The notes: generated by a model not told the origin, from the sequence alone. DNA of 64,000 bases from Pycnococcus provasolii (GCA_049487715.1 CP150566.1:186001-250000); one strand, 5' to 3'; shown: positions 8,926 through 18,381, counted from the first letter of the stretch. A program made the numbers and translations.

Positions 8926-10449
8926 TCAGCCCGCACGAGTCCCTTCCGTCTGAGCTCGACGACGTCCCATGTCGGCGAGGCGGAGACGTGCCACATCTGG
9001 GTGGCGAACGAGCTCCGCACCGCGATCGCGGGCGGCAGTCACGCTGCTGTCGAACGACTCAACATCTTTGTAGCTGTAACCTAGCTTTTCCTGCGGGAAC
9101 TCCTGGCCATGGATAGGCGCTTCTCCTGCCTGCCCGGTGAGGATGTTCGCCGTGTTTCGAAGAGCGGCATTGACGACAGCATCGCCCATCTCTGGCTCGT
9201 ATCCCTCTTCGAGCATGTCGGCCCACTCCTCCAGTCCCTCCTGGGTTTGCATCAAAACGAAAGAGAGTGCATACACGCGGTACGGTCCTCCGACGGGTGG
9301 GCGGTTGGGCCCGCTGAACGGACGCACGTACATGCGGCCGAAGAACAAGCCCGGCATTTCCGGCACTTCGCGAATCTCGTCGCGGTAGTCTGGGAAAGAG
9401 CCTGGCATGGTCCCAAGGGTGTACAACTGGCTGACTCCGCTCCAGTACGGGTCAATTGGGTACTGCACGAGCATTGTGCTCTCACTCGTGTTCAGCCACG
9501 AGCGTCCTAATCCCAGGTACCCAGGTACCGTCTCTGTCCCAAACCCGGCAATGTTCACAAGATTGTTCATTTTTCCCTCAAAGGGGGTGAACACCTTTCC
9601 GTCCCACGGCATTCCCTCTGCCTGACGCGCACGATCATCGACACGGGAACCAACAACACAGCCACGCGTCTTTCCTTTTGGCATTTTCCCAGTGAGCGGA
9701 TATGACGTCTTAAAGAACTCCGTCGCGACGTCGCGCGTCATGTTTGCAAAGAAGTGACGGCACAGCGCATCTGTTGACGTGAACTTACCCAAAGGAAGCG
9801 TGATGGAGACGTCTCCAGTTTTGCGATCACGTTTCGGACTCAGGTCTCCAACGTTGGCAAACGGGGATTGCTTGTACTCTTTGATGATCGACCACGCGAG
9901 TTCCTGATTTTTGATGTCGTAATTCTTCACCTCGAAGGGCTTTGCGGTTGTCTGCGAATCATCTAACCCAAACGCTTCAGGCAGTTTGTAGTAGCTCCAC
10001 TCGTCCGAGGGAGGTAGTTCGCTGGGACGTAAATCACACTGGCACACTTCCTTGGCCCTGCTGAGGTAGTACTCACCGCATGTCATGTTGAAATTCATCC
10101 GGCATACAGGCTGACCTAGAAGTTCACCTCCGAACATGAACGGAATCGCGTTCACAAATTGGTAGCCTCCGTCGAGAATCACTGGTGGCTTCTCACCGCG
10201 GAGACCCGCATCGTCCTCGACGATGTCCGCACCAGCAGCACTTTGTTCTTCTTCGTCACGCCTGTTACGCACCACGGCATCGAAGAAACCCGCAAGCGGC
10301 TGAGACGACGACTGAGACGCCTCTTCATCTAATTCTGGCACAGGACTTGCTGTGCTCTGCGCACGAGTCACCGGCGCGACCGCGAGCACGACGACGGTCA
10401 TTGCGACGGCGAGCAGCATCTTCCTGTTCATCTTCATCTTCGCGGACAT
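8926..10449 (-). CDS. Secreted/lumenal protein of unknown function
   Basis: Single 507-residue frame starting at 10449. The N-terminus has lysines and then a hydrophobic core (MLLAVAMTVVVLAVAPVTRAQ), a strong signal peptide. After an acidic low-complexity stretch (residues 30-90) comes a folded region of about 400 residues. It has a Cys-rich cluster near residues 115-140 (VCRMNFNMTCGEYYLS, EVCQCDL) and several N-glycosylation sequons (NMT, NTS). Other segments include PGYLGLGRSWLN and a YRVYALSFVLMQTQEG stretch. I do not recognise the family. No C-terminal membrane segment or KDEL-type signal is present, so export or vacuolar delivery is inferred. The start lies about 330 bases from the divergent pseudoenzyme gene. 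Confidence 0.7.
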   Translation of the reverse strand: MSAKMKMNRKMLLAVAMTVVVLAVAPVTRAQSTASPVPELDEEASQSSSQPLAGFFDAVVRNRRDEEEQSAAGADIVEDDAGLRGEKPPVILDGGYQFVNAIPFMFGGELLGQPVCRMNFNMTCGEYYLSRAKEVCQCDLRPSELPPSDEWSYYKLPEAFGLDDSQTTAKPFEVKNYDIKNQELAWSIIKEYKQSPFANVGDLSPKRDRKTGDVSITLPLGKFTSTDALCRHFFANMTRDVATEFFKTSYPLTGKMPKGKTRGCVVGSRVDDRARQAEGMPWDGKVFTPFEGKMNNLVNIAGFGTETVPGYLGLGRSWLNTSESTMLVQYPIDPYWSGVSQLYTLGTMPGSFPDYRDEIREVPEMPGLFFGRMYVRPFSGPNRPPVGGPYRVYALSFVLMQTQEGLEEWADMLEEGYEPEMGDAVVNAALRNTANILTGQAGEAPIHGQEFPQEKLGYSYKDVESFDSSVTAARDRGAELVRHPDVARLRLADMGRRRAQTEGTRAG

Positions 10450-10780
10450 GTTGTTGTTGTTGTTGTTGTCGTACGAGGTTGTGAAAGACGATTATGTGAC
10501 AAGAGGGTACGGGAAGGGAAGGCGAAGGCGAGAAACCAAAGCGCACTTCTTCTAAGGAAGGGAGGGGCAGAGGAGGCCCGAGGGGGAAATTCAGTGGTCC
10601 GAGAAATATCAACGGGAACCGATCAAGGGAACAGAACAAGGGAACCGATTCGTGTTCGCTTTCGGGTTTCGGCTTTCGGGTAAAAATCTTCTGGGTTGAA
10701 AACCCAGTAGATTTTTACTACTACCCTCTGGTCCACTTGCTCGCCCCCTCGTACTCAAAGCACAACTGACATGTCAGGTG
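10450..10780. other. Divergent promoter region
   Basis: Spacer between the secreted unknown (-) and the cysteine-synthase-like gene (+). It starts with a (TTG)n-type repeat (10451-10469). It contains a strong inverted repeat, listed separately. No coding sequence seen. Confidence 0.5.
10680..10718. repeat. Near-perfect inverted repeat (hairpin)
   Basis: Left arm 10680-10697 and right arm 10701-10718 are complementary over 18 positions with one mismatch and a 3-base GAA loop. The arms read GTAAAAATCT.CTGGGTT and its complement. Outer GGG/CCC runs could extend the stem with a small offset. It sits in a divergent promoter region about 60 bases before the downstream ATG. It could be a transcription-factor palindrome, an RNA hairpin in a 5' UTR, or a relic of a small inverted-repeat element. 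Confidence 0.7.
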
Positions 10781-11587
10781 ATGCACGGCGGCGATGCACT
10801 GCAATGGCTCGCTAACGCCTTGAAGAAGTGCTTCTGCAAAACACAACACGCAACTACGCAAACACCCGCATTCCACGCTCTCGTAGGACGCACGCCGATC
10901 ATACGACTCCGCGCGCTACTGCACAACGCGCAAGTCTGCGTCTACATAAAGGCGGAACAACTCAACCCCAGCGGATCCGTATTCGACCGATACGCTGACA
11001 AAGTCACGAAGCACGCACCGACGCACGCGAAATATGCAGTCGTATCGGAAAAGATTGGAGGGGAGGCGGCGAGCCTGGCCATGGCGCTCGCGCCGGCGGG
11101 ATACCGCGTGCGAGCGCGTATCGCAGCCTCACAAGAGTTACCCACAGGCACAAAAAAACTTCACGACGCACTTGGTGTCCAGCAAGTCAGCGAGAACTAC
11201 CACGTGGTCGACGACGGCATGTGCTGGGACGCAGATAGCGTCTTTCAAGTGGACGACGTCGTCGAAGAAGTGCGCAGAGATATTCTGGACGAAATCTACG
11301 AGCAGATGGCACAGGTGGAAAAGGAGTACGCATCACAAGTGGTGGACGTTTGGTTTGCGGTGGACGACGTCGAAGGTGGCAATAATACAGCCGACAAGAG
11401 TACGCCTCTTTGTGGCCTGAAGCCGACAGATGCCATGGCATGGATTGCGACAAATGAGGGTCTTCTTGTCTCGCCGCGCACAGCGGCGATGGTGGCTCGT
11501 GCAGCTTCCGCGCTTTCGTCAGGAACAGAAAAACACAGAGCAATTGTCGTCGTCGCTCACGAGACGGGCGAAAGGTATGTGGTATGA
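10781..11587 (+). CDS. Cysteine synthase/CBS-fold protein lacking the PLP lysine (probable pseudoenzyme)
   Basis: 268 residues from the ATG at 10781. Residues 34-73 match the start of O-acetylserine(thiol)lyases: LVGRTPIIRL, then IKAEQLNPSGSVFDR. In active enzymes this is GSVKDR with the PLP-binding lysine; here residue 68 is Phe (codon TTC). The substrate loop TSGNTG is replaced by SEKIGGEA, and the glycine-rich phosphate-binding GTGGT loop cannot be found. The tail (EGLLVSPRTAAMVARAA, HETGERYVV) still follows the family's EG(I/L)..G.SS and GERY pattern. The protein is about 50 residues shorter than normal. The fold is therefore probably retained but PLP chemistry is not expected. A regulatory or scaffolding role is possible by analogy with other pseudoenzymes. 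No transit peptide is obvious. Confidence 0.75.
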   Translation: MHGGDALQWLANALKKCFCKTQHATTQTPAFHALVGRTPIIRLRALLHNAQVCVYIKAEQLNPSGSVFDRYADKVTKHAPTHAKYAVVSEKIGGEAASLAMALAPAGYRVRARIAASQELPTGTKKLHDALGVQQVSENYHVVDDGMCWDADSVFQVDDVVEEVRRDILDEIYEQMAQVEKEYASQVVDVWFAVDDVEGGNNTADKSTPLCGLKPTDAMAWIATNEGLLVSPRTAAMVARAASALSSGTEKHRAIVVVAHETGERYVV

Positions 11588-11684
11588 ACCACGACGCTAA
11601 GAAAGAACAATTTTGATGTATCTTACCGATGAAATGTAACAAAAGAATGATTGAAAAGAGCAAAAATGCGTCCGTCCTCACGCG

Positions 11685-14600
11685 TCACGCCACGACGTCG
11701 CCGTTTGACGATTGATTTTCAACATGCTGCGACACCTGAGGCGATGGCGGTTGCGACGATGATGGCGACGACTCACTTTGACCGCGCCCGCGTCGACGGC
11801 GGAACGGAATGGTGAGCACGCCGGCTGCAACTCCCACACCACGTCCAGCGGCACCGAGACCGCCCATCACCATGCCGCCGAGCCCACCGCCGCCGCCGCC
11901 ACCTCCGGCGCTTTTCGAAACCTCAGCCTCAGCGACCGCTAGGCTCGCGTTTGCGGCAGCAAGCGCCGCCGCCGAGCGAGGGCTTGGCGGCGGCGCACCA
12001 ACCATGGTGCCATCTGCCGTGCTCTGAGAGGGCGTCAGTCGAGTGCGCGCGAGCTCGAGCACTCTCGTTGCTCTCTCCATCACCACCGCCAGCGCGTCGT
12101 TGTTGCTCGAGGCTAGCGCCGTGCTGGGTGGCATCGGAGGCGCGACCGCCACGCGCCAAAGCAACGTGATGTCGATCGCCGCGGCGCCGGAGCTGCTGCC
12201 AATGGCGGCATCGTCCTCGCCATCCTGCGCATTGGATTCCACCGGAGCGTTTCGCGACGACGACGACGACGAGCTAGTCTCGAGCTGCAGTGGCCACCAG
12301 TGCCGCCCGCTCGCCTCACCTTGCCTTACGTCGGCGAGCGGTATTGACGCGGTCCCAAGCACACAGTCTGGCAGCAACGCATCCTGTGACCACACCTCGA
12401 GCGTAATCTCGCCGTCGAGTTCGTCCGGCCTCTCGTGGATCACGACATCGAAGAGTTCCCCCCACGTGGGGTGGTGTGTTCGCCTTCGCGTCGAGCCACG
12501 TCGACGCTGCTTTCCCACCGTCAGCTCGACGAACGGGTCGCCCGCGGATGCCCACTCATGCCGTGCGGGTAAGTGGCGAGCGGCATGCACAAGAACCGTC
12601 AGCACTCCAGCCGGGCGGTGGATAGCAAGGCAACCGCGACATGAGACGGTGGGAGTCTGCGGGATGGGAGTCGGTGGCTGAGGTGCCGCCCTCGCGACAG
12701 AGGAAGCGGACGAGTTCCCCTCTTCCTTCGGAGGCGACGCAGGCGACGGCGCGGAGGACACGGGCGCCGCCGTCGGTGTGACGATGCCCTTCAGCGTGGG
12801 TGCGGGTGTCGCAAGCATTGCCGCATCCGCAACCTCACGAACGCTCATCATCTTCTTCTTGCCGCTGCTAGCCGGCAACGGCGCCGGTGCCGGCGCCTCC
12901 GCCTCCGCGGCGGCGTACGAGCTTGTCTCCACCGGCGAGGGCGCAATGCGCACACGTCGACGTTGTCTCCTCGACGGCGCCGGCGCCTTGAGTGCAGACT
13001 TCATCGCAGACGGCGCCCTGGGCTGGTATCCAAACGGATGCAGCGGATAGTACTGGAGGTTCACGTGGCAGCTGCCATTGCCCTCTCCCAGCGGAACGCG
13101 AACGTTTAAGCCCGTGCCCCACGTGGATTCCGCGCACACCTCCCGATCTGCCTGTGCGTGCGTGACGCGGCTGATAGGAATGAGAGCCTCGCCAATCACC
13201 TCCTCACTTGGGAACGACATGCTTCCAATGCCAAGCTGCTGCCCTCCCGTCACGTAGTTGAGCGTTCGCGCGGTGTTCATCACGCGCAGGCGAACAGCCT
13301 GCGTGACTGGATCACCGACGAGGAGCTCAAACTCCTCGCCCGGCTCGGCACCCTTGCCACCCTCACCCCACCGCGGGTTGGCGCTGTTCGAGCGCACCTC
13401 AGACCGCAGCTGGGCGGCACCCTCTCCCTGAACTTCGAAGCTCACGCACGAGTCTGGCGCGCCACCCGTGAGCCAGAGCCACCACGAGTGGCCTCGCAGT
13501 CCCTTAGCGCTTAGAAGCCGCACGAGCACGATTCCAGAACAGCACCGCCTGAGAAGTGGGTGTGCGAGCGTCTCGTCGTCTGCACCGGAGAGCAGGTCGC
13601 CGCCGGCACCGGCTGGGCCGATGCCACCGCCTAGGCGGTGCACGCTCATGGGCACCGAGTCCGACGACGATGATGCGCCAGCCTTGCCTGCGGATCCAGA
13701 GCCTCCAGCACCCGCTCGCGCGCGAGCCGCGCGCTGCGCACGAGCCACGTTCGCAGCCTGCTTGGCCCTCGTCGAGATGCTCGCGCCGACGGCGCGTGGC
13801 CACGTGAGCGCGGAGAGCGCTCGACGGCGCAGCATCTCCTCGAGCGCTTCGTGCAGTCCTGGGATGGTGCGCACGTCACCTCCACCGAGCAGGCGAAGCG
13901 CAAAGTCGAGCTCCGGGCTGGGCAGCAGGCTGACGGAAACAGTCTCGAAGAAGCACCAGTGGTCTCGAAGAGGGCGAAGGGCGACGCGCACGAGTCCCAA
14001 GAACGACACCTCCGTGCACTCGACGGGGAGAGTGACCGCCCCGCCAGCGAGTCGCACGGCGAGCACCGACGCCGCGTTGGAGATCCAGCGCACCTCGAGG
14101 TCGATAATGATTTCGCTCGCACCACCACCTTCGTAGCTTTTGATTCCGCTAACCTCCGGCGGCGTTGCGCCGAGGTCGAGTGCGTCGAAACGGAATTCGG
14201 CGATTCCCTCGGGAAGCTTTCGGTTGACGTGAAGTTCGGCGTGGTGCTTGATTTCCGCGGCGAGGAGTCGCTTGTACCGCGGCCACACCTTGGCGAACGC
14301 TCGGTTCAGCCACCTGCACGTCTCGAAGTCGGGGAAGGTGACCCACAGGGGCAGCCGTCCTAGGATGCGCCTGAGGTCGTCCGTGTTGTTGTTGTTGCAT
14401 ATTTTGCCCGCGAGCGCGAGTTCCGCGCGTCGTGCGGCACGGCTGAATTCGCCTCGGAAGTTTACGCTACCGGCGTTGCTGTCTGCACGTCCGGTTCCCA
14501 CAATCCACCCGAACAGTGCCGCTTCCCATGTCGAGTTTGACGAGGAGGGCGAGGGTGAGTCTGACGTCGACTCGTGCGATGCGTCGGACGACCACGACTT

Positions 14601-14837
14601 GGCGCAGACCCACGATGCGCCTGCGCTCAGCAGGATGGCTGCCAGATTTTTGTCCGCCTTTGCGAGTTTTCTGAAAATGAAGAGCGCGAGAGCACTTCCT
14701 AACAAGCGCCTCTTTCTCCTCGTTGCGCGGAATCGCGCCTTGGTGAGCGCGGGCGGTATTTTGAAGTCGTGCGTGTTGGTCGCAAGCGCTTGAGCGCGTG
14801 CGTCAGCGTCAGCGTCGCTGTTCGTGTCTGCGTCCAT
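11685..14837 (-). CDS. SMP- and C2-domain lipid-transfer protein (synaptotagmin/E-Syt-like)
   Basis: Uninterrupted 1,050-residue frame. After an Asp/Ala-rich start comes a hydrophobic anchor (about residues 45-75). An SMP domain of about 200 residues follows (from LPLWVTFPDFETCRWLNRAF through the LRDHWCFFETVSVSLLPSPELDF region). SMP domains carry glycerolipids in a groove at ER contact sites (family knowledge). The first C2 domain lies around residues 435-545 (VRLLSAKGL...NPRWGE...FELLV), the second around 740-850 (VLVHAARHLPAR...GDPFVELTVG...HPTWGELFDVVI). Ser/Pro/Ala-rich linkers separate them and a Gly-rich C-terminal tail follows. The order anchor-SMP-C2-C2 matches plant synaptotagmins and E-Syts, so ER-plasma membrane tethering and lipid transfer is inferred. 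The long linkers are unusual. Confidence 0.85.
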   Translation of the reverse strand: MDADTNSDADADARAQALATNTHDFKIPPALTKARFRATRRKRRLLGSALALFIFRKLAKADKNLAAILLSAGASWVCAKSWSSDASHESTSDSPSPSSSNSTWEAALFGWIVGTGRADSNAGSVNFRGEFSRAARRAELALAGKICNNNNTDDLRRILGRLPLWVTFPDFETCRWLNRAFAKVWPRYKRLLAAEIKHHAELHVNRKLPEGIAEFRFDALDLGATPPEVSGIKSYEGGGASEIIIDLEVRWISNAASVLAVRLAGGAVTLPVECTEVSFLGLVRVALRPLRDHWCFFETVSVSLLPSPELDFALRLLGGGDVRTIPGLHEALEEMLRRRALSALTWPRAVGASISTRAKQAANVARAQRAARARAGAGGSGSAGKAGASSSSDSVPMSVHRLGGGIGPAGAGGDLLSGADDETLAHPLLRRCCSGIVLVRLLSAKGLRGHSWWLWLTGGAPDSCVSFEVQGEGAAQLRSEVRSNSANPRWGEGGKGAEPGEEFELLVGDPVTQAVRLRVMNTARTLNYVTGGQQLGIGSMSFPSEEVIGEALIPISRVTHAQADREVCAESTWGTGLNVRVPLGEGNGSCHVNLQYYPLHPFGYQPRAPSAMKSALKAPAPSRRQRRRVRIAPSPVETSSYAAAEAEAPAPAPLPASSGKKKMMSVREVADAAMLATPAPTLKGIVTPTAAPVSSAPSPASPPKEEGNSSASSVARAAPQPPTPIPQTPTVSCRGCLAIHRPAGVLTVLVHAARHLPARHEWASAGDPFVELTVGKQRRRGSTRRRTHHPTWGELFDVVIHERPDELDGEITLEVWSQDALLPDCVLGTASIPLADVRQGEASGRHWWPLQLETSSSSSSSRNAPVESNAQDGEDDAAIGSSSGAAAIDITLLWRVAVAPPMPPSTALASSNNDALAVVMERATRVLELARTRLTPSQSTADGTMVGAPPPSPRSAAALAAANASLAVAEAEVSKSAGGGGGGGGLGGMVMGGLGAAGRGVGVAAGVLTIPFRRRRGRGQSESSPSSSQPPSPQVSQHVENQSSNGDVVA

Positions 14838-15082
14838 GTGGTGTATTCTTGTTTGCGGTGTTGTCTACGAGCGCACGGGCATGTCCTGCGGAAGACTGCT
14901 TCGAACGTTGACCGAGGGGAAAAGGGGGGCCGGGGGATGAACGAAAAGGAAAAGGGGCAACGCGCTGCAGCTTGAAAAACCGGACCCGTGGCCGTGGGGT
15001 CCAGGTGTGGGGTCCCGTCCTTGAACAAGTGCCCATTCGGGTTTGGGGTTGGCAGGACTACGGCCCCCATTCCCCGTCCGTG

Positions 15083-16384
15083 ATGGCGCACCCCGTCGCG
15101 GCGCCACACCGCCACGCAACCACACACGTTGTGCGCACGCGCACGCGGACGGGTTGGTGCTGGCGGTGCAAGGCCACGAAAGCAAACGCGCAAACTCATA
15201 GCGACCAGGCGCGCGCGACGCTCTTCCCCACCACGTTCGACACGCCGGCAGAACTACGCGCAGCTTTGGGGACGGCGAAGAAGGTCACGCACGAGTGCCT
15301 CAACCTGCTAGGATCGAAAGAACAACTCGGGCAAACGCTGAAAGAAACGGAAGAGCTCGCGAGCGCATCCAACCTTTGGGACGACGCCGAGTCCGCTAGG
15401 AAGACAATCGCCAACCTGGAACAGGCCAAAGCAGACGTCGCCAAGTCGGAAACGCTCACAAAACTTTTGGAAGATGCGGAAACGGCGGCGGAGTTCATTG
15501 TAGACCTACAGTCAGACAGCAATAACGAAGAAGAAATCAACGAGTTGGTGCATGAGGCTGCCGCAGCCATGAAGGAACTGGACGAGTCTCTGCGAGCCAT
15601 ACGAACGGAACGCCTGCTCAGTGGAACGTACGACACGTACGACGCTCAAGTGACCATTCAAAGCGGGGCGGGAGGTGACGATGCAGAAGACTGGGCAGGA
15701 ATGGTAAACCGCATGCTTATCAGATATGGCGAGCAACGCGGATGGACATACGAAATGATTGAAATGAGCGACGGAGCGAGTGCTGGCATCAAGTCAACGA
15801 CGGGAGTATTCAAAGGACGATTCGCGTACGGCCTCCTGAAGTCTGAGCATGGCACGCACCGGCTCGTGCGGCAAAGCCCGTTCGGAAAAACGAAGGAAAA
15901 GCGCGAAACAAGCTTCGCGAGTGTGGAGGTGATGCCCGTGCTGGATGACGCGGACCTCGTCGACGATGAGTTGAACGAAATCACCGACAACGACCTGGAG
16001 ATTACCACGATGCGAAGTGGTGGAAAGGGCGGCCAGAACGTCAACAAGGTAGAGACGGGCGTACGTGTTCGGCACGTGCCGACTGGACTTGTGACAAAGT
16101 GCACCGTTCATCGCACACAGCTTCAGAACAAGGACATGGCTATCAAGCTCCTTCGATCGAAGCTTAGCTGCATTGCCGAGCAGCAGAAGAAGGACGCGAT
16201 CGCAGATATCCGAGGTGATGCGCTGAAGGCTGACTTCGGGCAGCAGATTCGCAACTACGTGCTGTTCCCATACAAGCAGGTGAAAGACACGCGCACGAGC
16301 GTCGAGGCGCATCCAGACGTCGTGCTTGACGGCAACTTAACACCCTTCGTCGAGGCGTATCTCACCGAGTGCAGTGCAGTGTAG
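15083..16384 (+). CDS. prfB: Organellar peptide chain release factor 2
   Basis: Class I release factors free the finished chain at stop codons. From the ATG at 15083 ([14 protein letters not shown]) the product is 433 residues. The His/Thr/Arg-rich N-terminus lacks acids and resembles a transit peptide; upstream codons to 14972 are probably 5' UTR. The body has [16 protein letters not shown], then [20 protein letters not shown] with the SPF tripeptide that defines RF2 (UGA/UAA reading). Next is [20 protein letters not shown], holding the catalytic GGQ. Length and motifs fit RF2, with nothing missing. Plastid location is more likely than mitochondrial, but this is inference. The gene is divergent from the SMP gene (245-base spacer), and its 3' end is followed by a telomere-like array. 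Confidence 0.92.
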   Translation: MAHPVAAPHRHATTHVVRTRTRTGWCWRCKATKANAQTHSDQARATLFPTTFDTPAELRAALGTAKKVTHECLNLLGSKEQLGQTLKETEELASASNLWDDAESARKTIANLEQAKADVAKSETLTKLLEDAETAAEFIVDLQSDSNNEEEINELVHEAAAAMKELDESLRAIRTERLLSGTYDTYDAQVTIQSGAGGDDAEDWAGMVNRMLIRYGEQRGWTYEMIEMSDGASAGIKSTTGVFKGRFAYGLLKSEHGTHRLVRQSPFGKTKEKRETSFASVEVMPVLDDADLVDDELNEITDNDLEITTMRSGGKGGQNVNKVETGVRVRHVPTGLVTKCTVHRTQLQNKDMAIKLLRSKLSCIAEQQKKDAIADIRGDALKADFGQQIRNYVLFPYKQVKDTRTSVEAHPDVVLDGNLTPFVEAYLTECSAV

Positions 16385-16408
16385 TACCATAGTTTGTACA
16401 GCTGGCAA

Positions 16409-16448
16409 GGGGTTGGGGTTAGGGGTTGGGGTTAGGGTTAGGGTTAGG
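16409..16448 (+). repeat. Interstitial telomere-like (GGGGTT/TTAGGG) array
   Basis: A run of GGGGTT, GGGGTTA, GGGGTT, GGGGTTA, GGGTTA, GGGTTA, GG units ending at 16448. It lies in the 144-base spacer between the release factor stop and the DRG2 start, with the G-rich strand in the sense direction of DRG2. Short telo-box elements are known in plant promoters of translation-related genes (established for plants). The G-runs could also form a quadruplex in a 5' UTR. Single short copies occur at about 55861 and 59153. Confidence 0.85.
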
Positions 16449-16528
16449 ACACCCTCTCTCCCGTCTCCGCTCCTCTCCTTCCTTCTTCATTCTTCGTTTC
16501 CCATTTCCCAAAGCCCACACGTGTCGCG

Positions 16529-17737
16529 ATGGGCATCCTCGAGCGGATAAAGGATATAGAGCTCGAGATGGCGCGCACGCAGAAGAACAAAGCCACAGAA
16601 GGACACCTAGGAAAACTCAAAGCACAGATCGCCAAGCTCAGATCACAACTCCTCGAGGCTGGAACGTCGGGCAGCGGCGGCAAGGGCGAGGGCTTCGAAG
16701 TGAGCAGGTTTGGTCACGCGCGCGTCGCGCTCATAGGTTTTCCCAGTGTGGGAAAGTCCACGCTGCTGACGCAGCTCACTGGCACCGACAGTGAGAGTGC
16801 TGCGTATGAGTTCACGACGCTGACGTGCATTCCGGGGGTTATCCACTACAACGACGCGAAGATACAGCTGTTGGACTTGCCTGGAATTATCGAGGGCGCG
16901 AGCCAGGGCAAAGGACGAGGGAGGCAGGTGATTGCCGTTGCCAAGAGCAGCGACTTGGTGCTCATGGTTCTCGACGCGACGAAGCCGCACAGCCACCGTG
17001 AGATTCTCACGCGCGAGCTCGAGACTGTGGGCTTGCGCCTGAACCAGCATCCGCCTGATATTTCACTCATAAAGAAAAAAACGGGCGGCATCACGTTCAG
17101 CGCAACATGCGAGCTAACGCACGTGGACGAACGTGTCGTTTACCAGATCTTGCACGAGTACAAAATACACAACGCCGACGTTCTGTTTCGAGGAGATCAC
17201 ACGGTGGACGAGCTCATAGACGTTATCGAGGGCAATCGCAAATATGTTCCCTGCCTTTACGTGTTCAACAAAATCGACATGCTCTGTATCGAGGAGGTTG
17301 ACGAGATTGCGAGGCGCGAGAACACTGTTCCCATCAGCTGCTACATGGAGCTAAACCTCGACGGCCTGCTCGCGCGCATGTGGGAGACGATGAGCCTGGT
17401 GCGCGTGTACACGAAGAAGCGAGGTGGAAAGCCTGACTTCGACGAACCTGTGGTATTGTCGGCAGATCGCGGCGGCACGAGGGTTGAGAATTTTTGCAAC
17501 CACCTCCACCGCGACCTCGCAAAGGACATGATGTACGCGTGGGTGTGGGGAGCAAGCGCGCGTCACACGCCGCAGAGGTGCGGAAAGGAGCACGACCTTC
17601 ACGACGAGGATGTCGTTCAGGTGGTGAAGAAGAAGAAGGCTGCTGTCGGAGAGGCTATTGGGCGCTTCCGACAAGGTCCGAAGGATGAACCTGCGCGCAT
17701 AGCAGATCGCGTCAAGAAGGCGCCGCTCAAAACTTGA
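16529..17737 (+). CDS. DRG2: Developmentally regulated GTP-binding protein 2
   Basis: DRG2 is a conserved translation-associated GTPase of the Obg family, stabilised by its partner DFRP2 (family knowledge). The 402-residue frame opens MGILERIKDIELEMARTQKNK, closer to DRG2 than DRG1. GTPase motifs: G1 GFPSVGKST, G2 within YEFTTLTCIPG, G3 DLPGIIEGA, G4 as NKID in YVFNKIDML, G5-like ISC. The insert between G3 and G4 includes the characteristic KKKTGGITFSAT. A C-terminal TGS-like domain ends in HEDVVQVVKKKK-type sequence (here DEDVVQVV), then a basic tail of about 35 residues beyond the usual end. The N-terminal helical region is complete. Transcription probably starts in or near the telomere-like array 80 bases upstream. 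Confidence 0.95.
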   Translation: MGILERIKDIELEMARTQKNKATEGHLGKLKAQIAKLRSQLLEAGTSGSGGKGEGFEVSRFGHARVALIGFPSVGKSTLLTQLTGTDSESAAYEFTTLTCIPGVIHYNDAKIQLLDLPGIIEGASQGKGRGRQVIAVAKSSDLVLMVLDATKPHSHREILTRELETVGLRLNQHPPDISLIKKKTGGITFSATCELTHVDERVVYQILHEYKIHNADVLFRGDHTVDELIDVIEGNRKYVPCLYVFNKIDMLCIEEVDEIARRENTVPISCYMELNLDGLLARMWETMSLVRVYTKKRGGKPDFDEPVVLSADRGGTRVENFCNHLHRDLAKDMMYAWVWGASARHTPQRCGKEHDLHDEDVVQVVKKKKAAVGEAIGRFRQGPKDEPARIADRVKKAPLKT

Positions 17738-17885
17738 GCCTCTTTTTTTTAAATGTAAACTTATACCAAATACTAGCTTCTGATTCAAATAAACATCTTA
17801 TTGTGAGTGCTTTTAGTTCTTACACTTTTGTCCGCTACGACCCTCGTCTGAATGGAAAGGGCGTGGGTTGAGGTGCGTCACGCCG

Positions 17886-18266
17886 TCATAATGCCATGAG
17901 CCTGAGCATGGCGATTCGAACGAGCGCTCCACATAACGATATTGCGATCGCGTTGAACATATACCTCTCCCACCTGTCGAGCATGTAGATGCCTACCGTC
18001 ACGCTGTAGCGGAAGTACCACAGCTCGCACCCGTTGCATATCCGAGCCCACACCCCTCTGTGCGGTACATCCAGCGTCGCACTGCGCGTTTGCTTCTGCT
18101 TAAGTTCGCCACCGCCGCGGCGCACCGCCACGGGCGACGGCGATCTCGTGGCGCGCGTCGCGTCCGTCGTGGTTGCGGTGCCGGAGTGACCCCAGAGCTC
18201 GATGGCCGGCGCGGGGGGCGGGGGGACACAGGGCGAGGGCGCAACTGGGGCTGGATTGCAAAACAA
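17886..18266 (-). CDS. Small subunit of serine palmitoyltransferase (ssSPT-like)
   Basis: The last 45 residues (WYFRYSVTVGIYMLDRWERY, then FNAIAISLCGALV) match ssSPT proteins, in which a YMLxxWER motif flanks a membrane helix. ssSPT binds the LCB1/LCB2 dimer in the ER and strongly stimulates the first step of sphingolipid synthesis (family knowledge). The 126-codon frame starts at 18266, but ssSPTs are usually 55-80 residues. The Pro/Ala/Thr-rich first 75 residues may be an extension or 5' UTR with an intron; the next in-frame Met is inside the conserved part. The stop is at 17886. It converges with DRG2 and is head-to-head with the LYR gene. Function secure, start uncertain. Confidence 0.72.
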   Translation of the reverse strand: MFCNPAPVAPSPCVPPPPAPAIELWGHSGTATTTDATRATRSPSPVAVRRGGGELKQKQTRSATLDVPHRGVWARICNGCELWYFRYSVTVGIYMLDRWERYMFNAIAISLCGALVRIAMLRLMAL

Positions 18267-18381
18267 ACCCCGACCTATCCCCGCGGATCAGAAAACGGGC
18301 TCGGCCATCTCCATCTCCACCACGGAGAAGGAAGTGGTTCGCTGTGGCGGCGCGGCGCGGCGACGTGCTTCAAAGGCTCGG

